This document shows positions 39,221-46,762 of a DNA stretch of 46,762 nt, piece after piece (the stretch's first letter is position 1; the number at the start of each line of letters is the position of its first letter). The notes beneath the pieces were generated by a model that had not been told where the DNA came from, searched no databases, and saw nothing but the letters and a program-made list of their open reading frames with translations. The position numbers and the translations under genes are program-made. Location of the stretch: contig DATHVR010000104.1 of the NCBI GenBank assembly GCA_035461175.1, positions 1 to 46,762 on the forward strand, written 5' to 3'. This DNA is from DATHVR01 sp035461175. GTDB lineage: Bacteria; Actinomycetota; Acidimicrobiia; Spongiisociales; ZC4RG35.

Positions 39221-39262
39221 GGGACAAAGGCTTCCGACTTCCGACTCACCACTCAGAACCCA
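39221..39262. repeat. Palindromic element copy C tail plus ACTTCCG/ACTCACC repeats
   Basis: GGGACAAAGG (39221-39230) is the displaced end of the palindromic element. Two ACTTCCG-type heptamers and ACTCACCACTCAGAACCCAC follow, of the second repeat family. It lies between the insertion sequence and the metG stop. Confidence 0.6.
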
Positions 39263-39284
39263 CCCCACGGGCTGCGGTAGGCGC

Positions 39285-40922
39285 TCACTCCAGGGTGTCG
39301 GGTTCCAGCTTTGTGAAGAGGGGCTTGATCTCGCCGAGGCTCGAACCTGCCTCCACGGTGGGGCGGCTCCATTCCCTGACCGGTCCGAGTCCCAGCATCT
39401 CGCCCAGTGTCTCGGTCGAGAAGGGGAGATAGGGGGCGAAGGCGACCCGGGCACCGGCGATGGCCTGGACCGCGGTCCACAACACCGTGGCCGCCCGGGT
39501 ACGATCGGACTTGTCCAGCTTCCAGGGTTCGGTGGAGTTGAGATAGGCGTTGACCTCCCGGGCCGCCTCGAGGGCGTCGCGCAGGCCCGCCCGGAGTTCG
39601 ACCGCCTCGATATGGGCCGCCTCCTGTTCGAGGATGCCGTCGACATGAGCCAGCAGGGCCTCGTCTTCCTCGGTGAGGGGACCAGGGGACGGGACGGCGC
39701 CGTCGAAGTTGCGGGAGGTGAGGCTGAGGGCGCGGTTGACGAGGTTTCCCCAGGTCGCCACCAGTTCGTCGTTGACACGGCGGATGATCTCGTCGTCGAA
39801 GATGTCGGTGTCGTTCTGCTCCGGTAGCACCGAGGCAAGGGCGAAACGGAGGGCGTCCGGCTCCAGCCGATCGAGGTACCAGCTCAGGGCCCGGCCCACC
39901 CCCATCGACTTCGACGCCTTGCGGCCGCCGAAGGTCACGTACTGATTGGCGGGGACGTTGGTGGGCAGGTTGAGTCCTTCATGACCCATCAGGAGAGCCG
40001 GCCAGTAGACGGCGTGGAAGGGGATGTTGTCCTTGCCGACGAAGTAGTAGCTCTCCGCCTCGGGATCGGTCCACCACGCCTTCCATGCGTCGGGATCGCC
40101 CTGGATCTCGGCCCACTCCTGAGGGGCGGAGTAGTAGCCCATGACGGCCTCCCACCAGACGTAGATCGACTTGTTGTCGCCGATGTCGTCGACGGGGATG
40201 GGGATGCCCCAGTCGAGATCCCGGGTGAAGGCACGGTCATGGAGGCCCTCCCGCACCATTCCCAGGGCGAAATTGAGGACGTGGGGACGCCAACCCTGGC
40301 GTGTCTCGAGCCATTCCTCGAGCCGCTCGTTCAAACCCGACAAACGCCAGTAGTAGTGCTCGGTCTCACGCAGCACGGGTGTGCTGCCGGTGAGCTTGGA
40401 CCGGGGCTCGATGAGGTCGGTGGGGTCGAGGGTGCGGCCGCAGTTGTCGCACTGATCTCCGCGGGCATGCTCATAGCCACAGTGGGGGCAGGTGCCCTCG
40501 ATGTAGCGGTCGGGGAGGAATTGACCTCGATCGTCGTCGTAGAACTGTTCGGTGGTCTTGCGGTACAGATGGTCGTTCTCGAGCAGACGGCTGAAGAAGT
40601 CGCGCGCCACCCGGATGTGGATGTCGGTCCCGGTGGTGGTGAACAGGTCGAAGGCGATCCCCAGCGTGTCCCAATAGCCGAGGAATTCGGGGTGATAGCG
40701 GTCGACGATCTCCTGGGGCGTTACGCCCTCCTGCTCGGCCTTGACCGTGATCGGGGTCCCGTGGACGTCCGAACCCGACACCATCAGCACGTGGTTGCCG
40801 GCCAGGCGGTGGTAGCGGGCGAAGATGTCGGGGGGCAGGTAGGCACCGGCGATGTGGCCCAGGTGGAGGGGGCCCTGGGCATACGGCCAGGCGACTGCGA
40901 CGAGGATGTGACGGGAACCCAT
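39285..40922 (-). CDS. metG: Methionyl-tRNA synthetase
   Basis: Charges tRNA-Met. 545 aa from ATG 40922. The class I HIGH motif is PYAQGPLHLGHIAGA (about 14-28), the zinc finger region CPHCGYEHARGDQCDNCG (about 143-160), and the KMSKS motif GGRKASKSMGV (about 322-332). The anticodon-binding helical domain follows to about 520. No C-terminal tRNA-binding (EMAP-like) domain, so it is the short form. A frame open to 41018 adds residues lying over the start of the divergent lipoprotein gene and was rejected; between the two starts (40923-40978) are their promoters. Confidence 0.96.
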   Translation of the reverse strand: MGSRHILVAVAWPYAQGPLHLGHIAGAYLPPDIFARYHRLAGNHVLMVSGSDVHGTPITVKAEQEGVTPQEIVDRYHPEFLGYWDTLGIAFDLFTTTGTDIHIRVARDFFSRLLENDHLYRKTTEQFYDDDRGQFLPDRYIEGTCPHCGYEHARGDQCDNCGRTLDPTDLIEPRSKLTGSTPVLRETEHYYWRLSGLNERLEEWLETRQGWRPHVLNFALGMVREGLHDRAFTRDLDWGIPIPVDDIGDNKSIYVWWEAVMGYYSAPQEWAEIQGDPDAWKAWWTDPEAESYYFVGKDNIPFHAVYWPALLMGHEGLNLPTNVPANQYVTFGGRKASKSMGVGRALSWYLDRLEPDALRFALASVLPEQNDTDIFDDEIIRRVNDELVATWGNLVNRALSLTSRNFDGAVPSPGPLTEEDEALLAHVDGILEQEAAHIEAVELRAGLRDALEAAREVNAYLNSTEPWKLDKSDRTRAATVLWTAVQAIAGARVAFAPYLPFSTETLGEMLGLGPVREWSRPTVEAGSSLGEIKPLFTKLEPDTLE

Positions 40923-40978
40923 ACCGGCCGCAGAGTACCGGAGGCGGTCGGCCGGTTGCTCCGCCTTATCCTGGGAGG

Positions 40979-41992
40979 GTGGCATCCCGCATTCTCGCTC
41001 TCGTCCTCGTCTTGGCATTCGTGGCCGGATGCACCGGCGACGAGGAGCCGGCCCCTACAAGTTCGGTGACGGCGCCCTCGACCACGGAGGTGCCGCGCCA
41101 GGAATACTCATACGGCTTCGAGGTGGGTCAGGAGCTCGAATACCGGCTCGACCTCGAGCGCCGGATCGTGATCGACAGCGAGGGAACCGGCCAGGAAGGG
41201 GTGGTCGGAGATCTTCCGGGTCAGGCGGATGCAATGGTGACCGCCTCGGGGCTCTTCACCTACACGATCGGTCAGGGTCCCCAGGAGGGCACCTATCTGG
41301 TCGCGATCCAGGGCGACTACGACGAGGTGGAAGTGACCGGCACCATCGACGGCGAGACCGTCGAGGACCCCGGCCAGGCCACAGAACTGCTTTCGCTCGG
41401 TCCCGAGTCGACCACCCTGGTGGTCGACTCCGCCGGCCATGTGCTCGAGTCCGTCTGGGGAGGGGCACCGGAGGACTCATCGACGCCCGGGACCAGCGGG
41501 GGAGCCGCCGGTTTCATGGGCCCGATCCTGCCTCCGGATCCACTGGGAATCGGAGAGACGTGGGGGGAGACCTTCACCGAGATGGCGATGGGGGCCGCCG
41601 AGGTCGACGGTGTCCTGGAGGGGCGCCTGGCAGAGCCGGGTGAGAACGGAGAGGTCATCTTCGAGAACGTCAAGACCACGGCCGCGGGTGACATCGATAT
41701 GGCCCCGCTATACCGCGACTTCCTCACATCGACGGCCGAAGAGGGCGAGGAGGTGGAGGGATTGGAGGACCTCGTGTTCCGGATCGCCATCGCTCCGAGC
41801 GAGACCCACACCACCGGATGGGTCGACCCCGAGCGCGGCCTACCGCTGCGGACCACGGTCGAGTCGACCTCACGCACCTCGACGGAGACGAGATTGCCCG
41901 ACCCGGATACCGCCGAGATGCAGAGCTTCGAGACGAGTATCGCCATCGAACAGATCGTCACCTACGAACTGGTCGACCGAGACAGCACCTGA
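40979..41992 (+). CDS. Secreted lipoprotein, function unknown
   Basis: A 337-aa protein from GTG 40979 (GGGAGG directly upstream). Signal MASRILALVLVLAFVAGC puts the lipid anchor at Cys18, followed by a Thr/Ser/Pro linker. The rest is an acidic, beta-rich domain: EYSYGFEVGQELEYRLDLER, GQATELLSLGPESTTLVVDS, PDPLGIGETWGETFTEMAMG and HTTGWVDPERGLPLRTTVES. The layout resembles DUF6263-like surface lipoproteins. No catalytic residues visible. It ends 21 nt before deoC but is probably separate, since it is not coupled. Confidence 0.8.
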   Translation: MASRILALVLVLAFVAGCTGDEEPAPTSSVTAPSTTEVPRQEYSYGFEVGQELEYRLDLERRIVIDSEGTGQEGVVGDLPGQADAMVTASGLFTYTIGQGPQEGTYLVAIQGDYDEVEVTGTIDGETVEDPGQATELLSLGPESTTLVVDSAGHVLESVWGGAPEDSSTPGTSGGAAGFMGPILPPDPLGIGETWGETFTEMAMGAAEVDGVLEGRLAEPGENGEVIFENVKTTAAGDIDMAPLYRDFLTSTAEEGEEVEGLEDLVFRIAIAPSETHTTGWVDPERGLPLRTTVESTSRTSTETRLPDPDTAEMQSFETSIAIEQIVTYELVDRDST

Positions 41993-42013
41993 GGATCCGG
42001 TAGCATCGGGGCG

Positions 42014-42970
42014 GTGACGCTGGCTTCCACCGAACGCAGATCGATACTTCCCGACCGGATCAACAACGCCACGCTGGCGGCCTTCGTGCGGTCGGTCCCC
42101 AGCGTCGACGAGGTGGGAGTCAAGGAGCGGGTGGCGGCGCTTTCGACCCGGTCGATCAAGAAGGATTCCAAGGCTCACGCTCTCCGGCTCGCCGTGCGGA
42201 TGATGGACCTGACCACGCTCGAGGGGATGGATACGCCGGGCAAGGTGGCCCAGATGAGCGCCAAGGCGGTGCATCCCGATCCCACCGACCCGTCGATTCC
42301 CGCGGTGGCGGCAGTGTGCGTCTATCCCGCCATGGTTCCCTACGCCCGCCAGGCCGTGGCCGGCTCGGGGGTCAAGGTGGCGGCAGTATCGACCTACTTC
42401 CCCTCCGGCCAGGCCGACCTGAGCCTGCGCCTGGCCGAGACGGTGGCGGTGGTGGAGGCGGGCGCCGATGAGGTCGACATGGTCATCAGTCGGGGAGCGT
42501 TCCTGGCCGGTGACTACCAGCGGGTGTTCGACGAGATCGTCCGGGTGAAGGAGGCGTGTGGAGCGACCCATCTCAAGGTGATCCTGGAGACGGGCGAGTT
42601 GCAGACCCTCGACAACGTCCGGCGAGCCTCGATGCTGGCGATGGCGGCCGGAGCAGATTTCATCAAGACCTCGACCGGCAAGGTCCAGCCTGCCGCCACC
42701 CTCCCCGTCACCCTGGTGATGCTGGAGGCGATCCGCGACTTCCGGGCTGCCACCGGGGTCAAGGTGGGCATGAAACCCGCCGGCGGCATCCGCACGGCCA
42801 AGGACGCCATCCGCTACCTGGTGGTACTCAACGAGACCCTGGGCGGGGAATGGATGAACCCGGACTGGTTCCGCTTCGGGGCCTCGTCCCTCCTCAACGA
42901 CGTTCTGATGCAGATCCGCTGGCTCGAGACCGGCCGCTACCAGTCGGCCGACTATTTCACCAATGACTGA
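42014..42970 (+). CDS. deoC: Deoxyribose-phosphate aldolase
   Basis: Splits 2-deoxyribose 5-phosphate into glyceraldehyde 3-phosphate and acetaldehyde. 318 aa from GTG 42014. The TIM barrel has VCVYPAMVPYARQ, VSTYFPSG, ADEVDMVI (Asp155), LKVILETGELQTLDNVRRAS, DFIKTSTGK (Schiff-base Lys218) and VGMKPAGGIRTAKDA. This is the long DeoC form with about 70 extra N-terminal residues, as in Streptomyces. Two aldehyde dehydrogenase-family genes follow, which would oxidise the acetaldehyde formed. Confidence 0.95.
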   Translation: MTLASTERRSILPDRINNATLAAFVRSVPSVDEVGVKERVAALSTRSIKKDSKAHALRLAVRMMDLTTLEGMDTPGKVAQMSAKAVHPDPTDPSIPAVAAVCVYPAMVPYARQAVAGSGVKVAAVSTYFPSGQADLSLRLAETVAVVEAGADEVDMVISRGAFLAGDYQRVFDEIVRVKEACGATHLKVILETGELQTLDNVRRASMLAMAAGADFIKTSTGKVQPAATLPVTLVMLEAIRDFRAATGVKVGMKPAGGIRTAKDAIRYLVVLNETLGGEWMNPDWFRFGASSLLNDVLMQIRWLETGRYQSADYFTND

Positions 42971-43004
42971 CTGCGCTCTGAGAAGTGGAAGACCATGGCG
43001 GTAA

Positions 43005-43034
43005 CGGGTGGTGAGTGGTGGGTGGTGGGTCGAT
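43005..43034. repeat. GGTGGTGAGT-type intergenic repeat (copy 6)
   Basis: GGGTGGTGAGTGGTGGGTGG TGGGTCGAT lies between deoC and the aldehyde dehydrogenase gene, ahead of a GGAG ribosome site. It breaks what would otherwise be a compact operon. Confidence 0.55.
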
Positions 43035-43061
43035 CGATGATCGTGAGTTTGGAGATGAAAC

Positions 43062-44528
43062 ATGACTGAGGTGGCCGTTCCCGAGGTGGACTGGGCCTAC
43101 GCCGAGTCCAAGGAATCCACCGCCATCGTCTCGATCGAGGATCGCTACGGCCTCTTCATCGACGGGGAGTGGCGGGCGCCCAAGAGCCGCAAGCACTTTC
43201 AGACCGTCAACCCCTCCACCGAGGAACCACTCGCCGAGGTGGCCGAGGCGGGCCCGGCCGACGTCGAGGCGGCGGTTGCTTCTGCCCGCACCGCCTACGA
43301 GTCAGGATGGGGGACGATGCCCGGGGCGGAGCGGGCCAAGTACGTGTTCCGGATCGCCCGCATGATCCAGGAGCGAGCCCGGGAACTGGCCGTGCTCGAG
43401 ACCCTCGACGGCGGCAAGCCGATCAAGGAATCGCGCGATGTCGACGTCCCCCAGGTGGCGGCCAACTTCTTCTATTACGCCGGATGGGCCGACAAGCTCG
43501 AGTACGCCTTCCCGGGGCTCCAGCCGGAGCCGCTGGGCGTGGCGGGCCAGGTGATCCCCTGGAATTTCCCCCTTCTCATGCTGGCCTGGAAAGTGGCCCC
43601 GGCCCTCGCCACCGGAAACACGGTGGTGCTGAAGCCGGCCGAAACCACCCCCCTCACCGCCCTCGCCTTCGCCGAGATCACGGCCGAAGCTGACCTGCCG
43701 CCCGGGGTCTTCAACGTGATCACCGGCGCCGGCCAGACCGGAGCCGAGCTGGTCGGGCATCCCGACGTGGACAAGGTGGCCTTCACCGGCTCCACCGCCG
43801 TGGGCAAGCTGATCCAGGCCCAGCTGGCCGGGACCGACACCCGTCTCTCGCTGGAGCTGGGCGGCAAGGCGGCCCACGTGATCTTCGAGGACGCGCCGCT
43901 GGACCAGGCCATCGAAGGCGTGATCAACGGGATCTTCTTCAACCAGGGCCACGTGTGCTGTGCGGGTTCTCGCCTGTTCGTCCAGGAGAACATCCACGAT
44001 CTCTTCGTCGACAAGCTCAAGGCTCGCCTCGCCACGCTGCGGGTGGGCGACCCGCTCGACAAGAACACCGACGTCGGCGCCATCAACAGTCGCCAGCAAC
44101 TGGACAAGATCACCGAACTGGTCGAGGCCGGGGTGGCGGAGGGGGCCGAGATCTACCAGCCCGCCTGTGATCTACCCGAGCGGGGCTACTGGTTCGTGCC
44201 CACCCTCTTCACCGGGGTGGCGCAGTCGCACCGGATCGCTCAGGAAGAGATCTTCGGTCCCGTGCTCTCGATCATGAGCTTCCGCACCCCCGAGGAGGCG
44301 GTGGACAAGGCCAACAACACTCCCTACGGCCTGTCGGCCGGCGTCTGGACCTCCAAGGGCTCGCGGATCCTGTGGATGGCAGACCAGTTGAAGGCGGGCG
44401 TGGTGTGGGCCAACACCTACAACAAGTTCGATCCGGCATCGCCCTTCGGCGGCTACAAGGAGTCCGGATTCGGCCGCGAGGGAGGCCGCCACGGTCTCCT
44501 CAGCTACCTGAAGGGGGTGCCGCACTGA
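43062..44528 (+). CDS. Aldehyde dehydrogenase
   Basis: A 488-aa NAD(P)-dependent enzyme with all core motifs: GQVIPWNFPLLMLAWKVAPA, VVLKPAETTPLTAL (Lys191 for cofactor), AFTGSTAVGK, LELGGKAAHVIF (general base Glu265) and FFNQGHVCCAGSRLFVQ (catalytic Cys299). QEEIFGPVLSIMSFR and SPFGGYKESGFGREGG complete it. Placed after deoC, it most likely oxidises acetaldehyde from deoxyribose breakdown, an inference from context. Its stop overlaps the next ALDH-family gene (TGATG). Confidence 0.94.
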   Translation: MTEVAVPEVDWAYAESKESTAIVSIEDRYGLFIDGEWRAPKSRKHFQTVNPSTEEPLAEVAEAGPADVEAAVASARTAYESGWGTMPGAERAKYVFRIARMIQERARELAVLETLDGGKPIKESRDVDVPQVAANFFYYAGWADKLEYAFPGLQPEPLGVAGQVIPWNFPLLMLAWKVAPALATGNTVVLKPAETTPLTALAFAEITAEADLPPGVFNVITGAGQTGAELVGHPDVDKVAFTGSTAVGKLIQAQLAGTDTRLSLELGGKAAHVIFEDAPLDQAIEGVINGIFFNQGHVCCAGSRLFVQENIHDLFVDKLKARLATLRVGDPLDKNTDVGAINSRQQLDKITELVEAGVAEGAEIYQPACDLPERGYWFVPTLFTGVAQSHRIAQEEIFGPVLSIMSFRTPEEAVDKANNTPYGLSAGVWTSKGSRILWMADQLKAGVVWANTYNKFDPASPFGGYKESGFGREGGRHGLLSYLKGVPH

Positions 44529-45370
44529 TGAGCCGTCTCGATGTCAAGAAGACCTACAAGCTGTACATCGGGGGCGACTTTCCCCGCTCCGAGTCGGGCC
44601 GGTCCTATCCTGCCCACGATGCCGGTGGCGAGGTCGTGGCTCGGGTCGCCCAGGCCTCGCGCAAGGACTTGCGGATGGCCGTCCGCCACGCTCGCAAGGC
44701 TCAGCCGGGGTGGGCGGCCCGCACCGGATACAACCGCGGCCAGATCCTCTACCGGGTCGCCGAGATGATCGAGGACCGTTTCGAGACTTTCGTGGGCCAG
44801 GTCCAGGTCTCGGATCCTGACCGGCGTCGGGCCCGCCGCCAGGTGGAAGAGTCGATCGACACCCTCGTCTGGTACGCCGGTTGGGGGGACAAATTCGCCC
44901 AGATCTACGGCAACCTCAATCCGGTGGCCGGCCCCTTCTTCAACATTTCCGCTCCCGAGCCGACCGGAGTGGTGGGGATCGTGGCGCCCCCCGAGTCGGC
45001 CCTCCTGGGTCTGGTCTCGCGTCTTTCGGCGGTGCTGGTCACCGGGAACACGGCGGTGGTGGTCGCATCCACCAGTCGCCCGATGCCCGCCGTGACCCTG
45101 GCCGAGGTCCTGGCCACTTCCGACGTGCCGCCCGGCGTGGCGAACATCCTCACCGGCGATGCCGACGAACTCCTGCCGTGGCTGGCCGAGCACATGGACG
45201 TCAACGCCATCGATGCCGCCGGGGCCGGTCCCGAGCAGCGCCAGCTGATAGATGAGGGCGCCGTTCACAACGTCAAGCGAGTGGTGGGTGGCGACCCGCT
45301 CGCCCGCTCGCCATACGTCGTCGCCGCCTTCACCGAGACCAAGACCGTCTGGCATCCCAAGGGCTTGTGA
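44528..45370 (+). CDS. Aldehyde dehydrogenase-family protein lacking the catalytic Cys domain
   Basis: A 280-aa protein from ATG 44528, overlapping the stop of the full ALDH. It begins SRLDVKKTYKLYIGGDFPRS, then has an ALDH N-terminal fold: DLRMAVRHARKAQPGWAART, GYNRGQILYRVAEMIEDRFE, WYAGWGDKFAQIYGNLNPVA and GVVGIVAPPESALLGLVSRL. The second half is brief, without the LELGGK Glu or the catalytic Cys, ending ETKTVWHPKGL. I recall deoC-ALDH-half ALDH trios in Streptomyces, so this looks like a conserved partner rather than a broken gene. It may pair with the full enzyme or act as a regulatory or structural subunit. Confidence 0.85.
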   Translation: MSRLDVKKTYKLYIGGDFPRSESGRSYPAHDAGGEVVARVAQASRKDLRMAVRHARKAQPGWAARTGYNRGQILYRVAEMIEDRFETFVGQVQVSDPDRRRARRQVEESIDTLVWYAGWGDKFAQIYGNLNPVAGPFFNISAPEPTGVVGIVAPPESALLGLVSRLSAVLVTGNTAVVVASTSRPMPAVTLAEVLATSDVPPGVANILTGDADELLPWLAEHMDVNAIDAAGAGPEQRQLIDEGAVHNVKRVVGGDPLARSPYVVAAFTETKTVWHPKGL

Positions 45371-45374
45371 GCCG

Positions 45375-45845
45375 ATGCTCCGGCCGATGACCTCGGCCGA
45401 CGTCGTCGCGGTGGCCCGCGTGCACCGTGCCACCGTCCTCGAGGCATTCGGGGGGATCTTTCCTCCCGAAGCGCCCAAGCCGACCCTGGATGCCCTGGCC
45501 CGACGATGGGGCGGAATCCTGGACGACGGGTTGGGATGGGTGGTCGCCGAGCCCGATCCGATCGGGGTTGCGGGTCTGACCCGCGAGGGCGACGGCAGTC
45601 GGATGGAATCGCTCTACGTGACACCCTCCCGGTGGGGAGAAGGCATTGGGTCGCGCCTGGCCGACCTGGTCGAGACGGAAGCCGGCCGCCGGGGGTGGCT
45701 GCCGCTGCGACTGTGGGTGCTGGAGCAGAATCGGCGGTCACGGGATTGGTATGAGGCGCGGGGTTGGGTGCACGAGCCGGAGCGACGGAGAACGGTGTGG
45801 GGCCCCATCGACGACGTCGGGTACCGGTTCCGGGGAAGACGATGA
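45375..45845 (+). CDS. GNAT-family N-acetyltransferase
   Basis: A 156-aa protein from ATG 45375: MLRPMTSADVVAVARVHRAT, LEAFGGIFPPEAPKPTLDAL, then ESLYVTPSRWGEGIGSRLAD with the acetyl-CoA loop RWGEGIGSRL, and LRLWVLEQNRRSRDWYEARG W near the end. A full-length GNAT domain; substrate unknown. It starts 4 nt after the upstream stop and overlaps the next gene by 4 nt (ATGA). Confidence 0.88.
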   Translation: MLRPMTSADVVAVARVHRATVLEAFGGIFPPEAPKPTLDALARRWGGILDDGLGWVVAEPDPIGVAGLTREGDGSRMESLYVTPSRWGEGIGSRLADLVETEAGRRGWLPLRLWVLEQNRRSRDWYEARGWVHEPERRRTVWGPIDDVGYRFRGRR

Positions 45846-46720
45846 CGGCCCGGCAACGACTGGTGACGGTGGAGGTGCCGCTCGACCTGCGCCGGACCCT
45901 GAAACCTCTCGGCGGAAGCTTCGAAGCCGACGGCTGGTGGCGGACGGCCCGGACTCCCGACGGCCCTGCCACGATCCGTCTGACTCGAACCGAAGCGGGA
46001 GTCGTGGGCCGGGCCTGGGGAGCAGGTGGCGGCTGGATGCTCGAACGTCTGCCACAGTGGATCGGGATGGGGGATGCCCCCGAGGAGTTCGTCCCGGAGC
46101 ATCCGCTGGTGGGCGGACTGGCTCGCCGTCACCGGGGGTACCGTTTCGGGGCCACCGGCCTGGTCTTCGAGGCACTGATCGACTCCATCGTCGCCCAGAA
46201 GGTGACCGGCAAGGAGGCTCACCACAGCCTGCGCATGCTGCGCCGGCGTTTCTCCGGAGCCGCCCCCGGCCCGCGGCCGCTCCGGCTCCCGCCGGATCCG
46301 CTCCAGATGACCGAGGCGCCCTACTGGGAGTACCACCGGCTGGGCCTGGAGCGGCGCCGGGCCGACCTGTTGCGACGGGTGGCGGCCGAGAGCCAGAGCA
46401 TCGACCGTCTCGCTCTGGCGACCTCCGACGAGGCCGGATCGCGGCTGCGCCGATGGCGGGGGATCGGGCCGTGGACTGTGGCCGAGACGGTGGCCGTCAG
46501 TCACGGTGATCCCGATGCGGTCTCGGTGGGTGACTACCACATCAAGAACACGGTCGCCTGGCACCTGACCGGGCGTCCTCGGGGCACCGACGAAGAGATG
46601 CTGGCGCTGCTGGAGCCTTTCCGCCCCCATCGGGGAAGGGTGATCCGGCTGCTCGAGAGCCAGGGCTGGGCCCCCGCCTTCGGTCCCCGCATGCCTATCC
46701 GCTCCATCGCCGACCGGTGA
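45842..46720 (+). CDS. HhH-GPD DNA glycosylase (AlkA-like)
   Basis: A 292-aa protein from ATG 45842. The N-terminal AlkA-N-like domain is weak (1-95). The helix-hairpin-helix domain has FEALIDSIVAQKVTGKEAHH, the hairpin LRRWRGIGPWTVAETVAV and VSVGDYHIKNTVAWHL, with the catalytic Asp at about 231 in the VGDYHIKN motif. Expected to excise alkylated purines such as 3-methyladenine. The second alkylation-repair glycosylase of this window, with tag at 29384-29992. No Fe-S Cys cluster, which agrees with AlkA rather than endonuclease III. Confidence 0.88.
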   Translation: MTARQRLVTVEVPLDLRRTLKPLGGSFEADGWWRTARTPDGPATIRLTRTEAGVVGRAWGAGGGWMLERLPQWIGMGDAPEEFVPEHPLVGGLARRHRGYRFGATGLVFEALIDSIVAQKVTGKEAHHSLRMLRRRFSGAAPGPRPLRLPPDPLQMTEAPYWEYHRLGLERRRADLLRRVAAESQSIDRLALATSDEAGSRLRRWRGIGPWTVAETVAVSHGDPDAVSVGDYHIKNTVAWHLTGRPRGTDEEMLALLEPFRPHRGRVIRLLESQGWAPAFGPRMPIRSIADR

Positions 46721-46726
46721 CACGCC

Positions 46727-46762
46727 TTTTCGCGACAGAATTGCGCGCCATGGCGCGCAATT
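46727..46762. repeat. Palindrome at window end, possible bidirectional terminator or dispersed repeat
   Basis: 46739-46762 is a perfect 24-bp palindrome (arms AATTGCGCGCCA and TGGCGCGCAATT). The 12 bases before it, TTTTCGCGACAG, reappear inverted at 17143-17154 with CTGTCGCGAAAA. It lies 18 nt after the glycosylase stop and could end transcription in either direction, but the window stops at its edge. Confidence 0.55.

Larger units (their letters stand above)
37968..39222 (-). mobile_element. IS110-family insertion sequence, complete
   Basis: The ends come from comparing the split repeat with its intact copy: 37968-39222, 1255 bp, ambiguous within shared G's. The left flank ends in four G's and the right flank begins with three; minus a duplicated 2-bp GG core this gives the five G's of intact copy A. 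It carries one transposase gene on the minus strand (37973-38998), about 220 bp of noncoding DNA upstream of it and 5 bp downstream. No terminal inverted repeats, as usual for the IS110 group. Its noncoding end can encode a bridge RNA (separate entry). Confidence 0.88.

Noticed and set aside
37968..39222. Terminal inverted repeats of the insertion sequence
   Set aside because: No matching inverted ends were found. The 12-bp inverted repeat at 39110/39181 is internal and forms the bridge RNA stem instead.
44528..45370. Second ALDH as a frameshifted pseudogene
   Set aside because: No continuation of the catalytic domain exists in any frame downstream, and the next gene follows after 4 nt; a conserved short form is more likely.

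Overview
The window is 46.8 kb of GC-rich, gene-dense chromosomal DNA, almost certainly from an actinobacterium. Evidence: short Thr-rich linkers in exported proteins, an F420-type luciferase-like oxidoreductase, a caa3-type oxidase whose subunit II carries a fused cytochrome c, many GTG starts, and 4-nt ATGA/GTGA stop-start overlaps. The Thr-rich secretome and gene mix would suit Acidimicrobiia or a relative, but no rRNA or ribosomal protein is present to place it. I saw no tRNA or CRISPR.

Layout. 1-5.6 kb: exported proteins, mgtE, greA, and a selD whose catalytic residue is encoded by an in-frame TGA (selenocysteine) followed by a hairpin suited to a bacterial SECIS; then a thioredoxin-like ferredoxin and an alpha/beta hydrolase. 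5.6-9.4 kb: penicillin-acylase family enzyme and a membrane protein. 9.4-17.1 kb: respiratory block with cytochrome oxidase subunits II-I-III-IV on the minus strand, and heme farnesyltransferase, a 31-aa membrane peptide and lgt on the plus strand. 17.1-19.3 kb: a transcription attenuator with a Phe/Tyr-rich leader peptide in front of a DAHP synthase-chorismate mutase fusion, then an F420-type oxidoreductase. 19.9-25.6 kb: complete seven-gene mnhABCDEFG Na+/H+ antiporter operon, then a glutamate-cysteine ligase family 2 gene. 27.2-29.3 kb: a patch of decay (frameshifted glyoxalase fused to a headless globin, and a deleted copy of a winged-helix gene). 29.4-36 kb: tag, an ABC-2 exporter, a membrane-anchored molybdopterin oxidoreductase, and a tightly overlapped four-gene cassette with a rhodanese. 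36-37.9 kb: 5'-3' exonuclease, a short acetyltransferase and a Mut7-C ribonuclease. 38-39.2 kb: a complete IS110-family element. 39.3-46.7 kb: metG, a lipoprotein, a deoxyribose catabolism set (deoC plus two aldehyde dehydrogenase-family genes), an acetyltransferase and an AlkA-like glycosylase. The window ends inside a palindrome.

The strongest unusual signals are: (1) the selenocysteine SelD; (2) the IS110 element, whose upstream noncoding end folds into two guide loops matching both its own ends and the exact site it occupies, so its bridge RNA can be read from sequence. That site is the end of a palindromic repeat found elsewhere in the window, and the empty site can be rebuilt exactly with a 2-bp GG core; (3) the aromatic attenuator. 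Two families of dispersed intergenic repeats run through the window, and one of them is the IS target.
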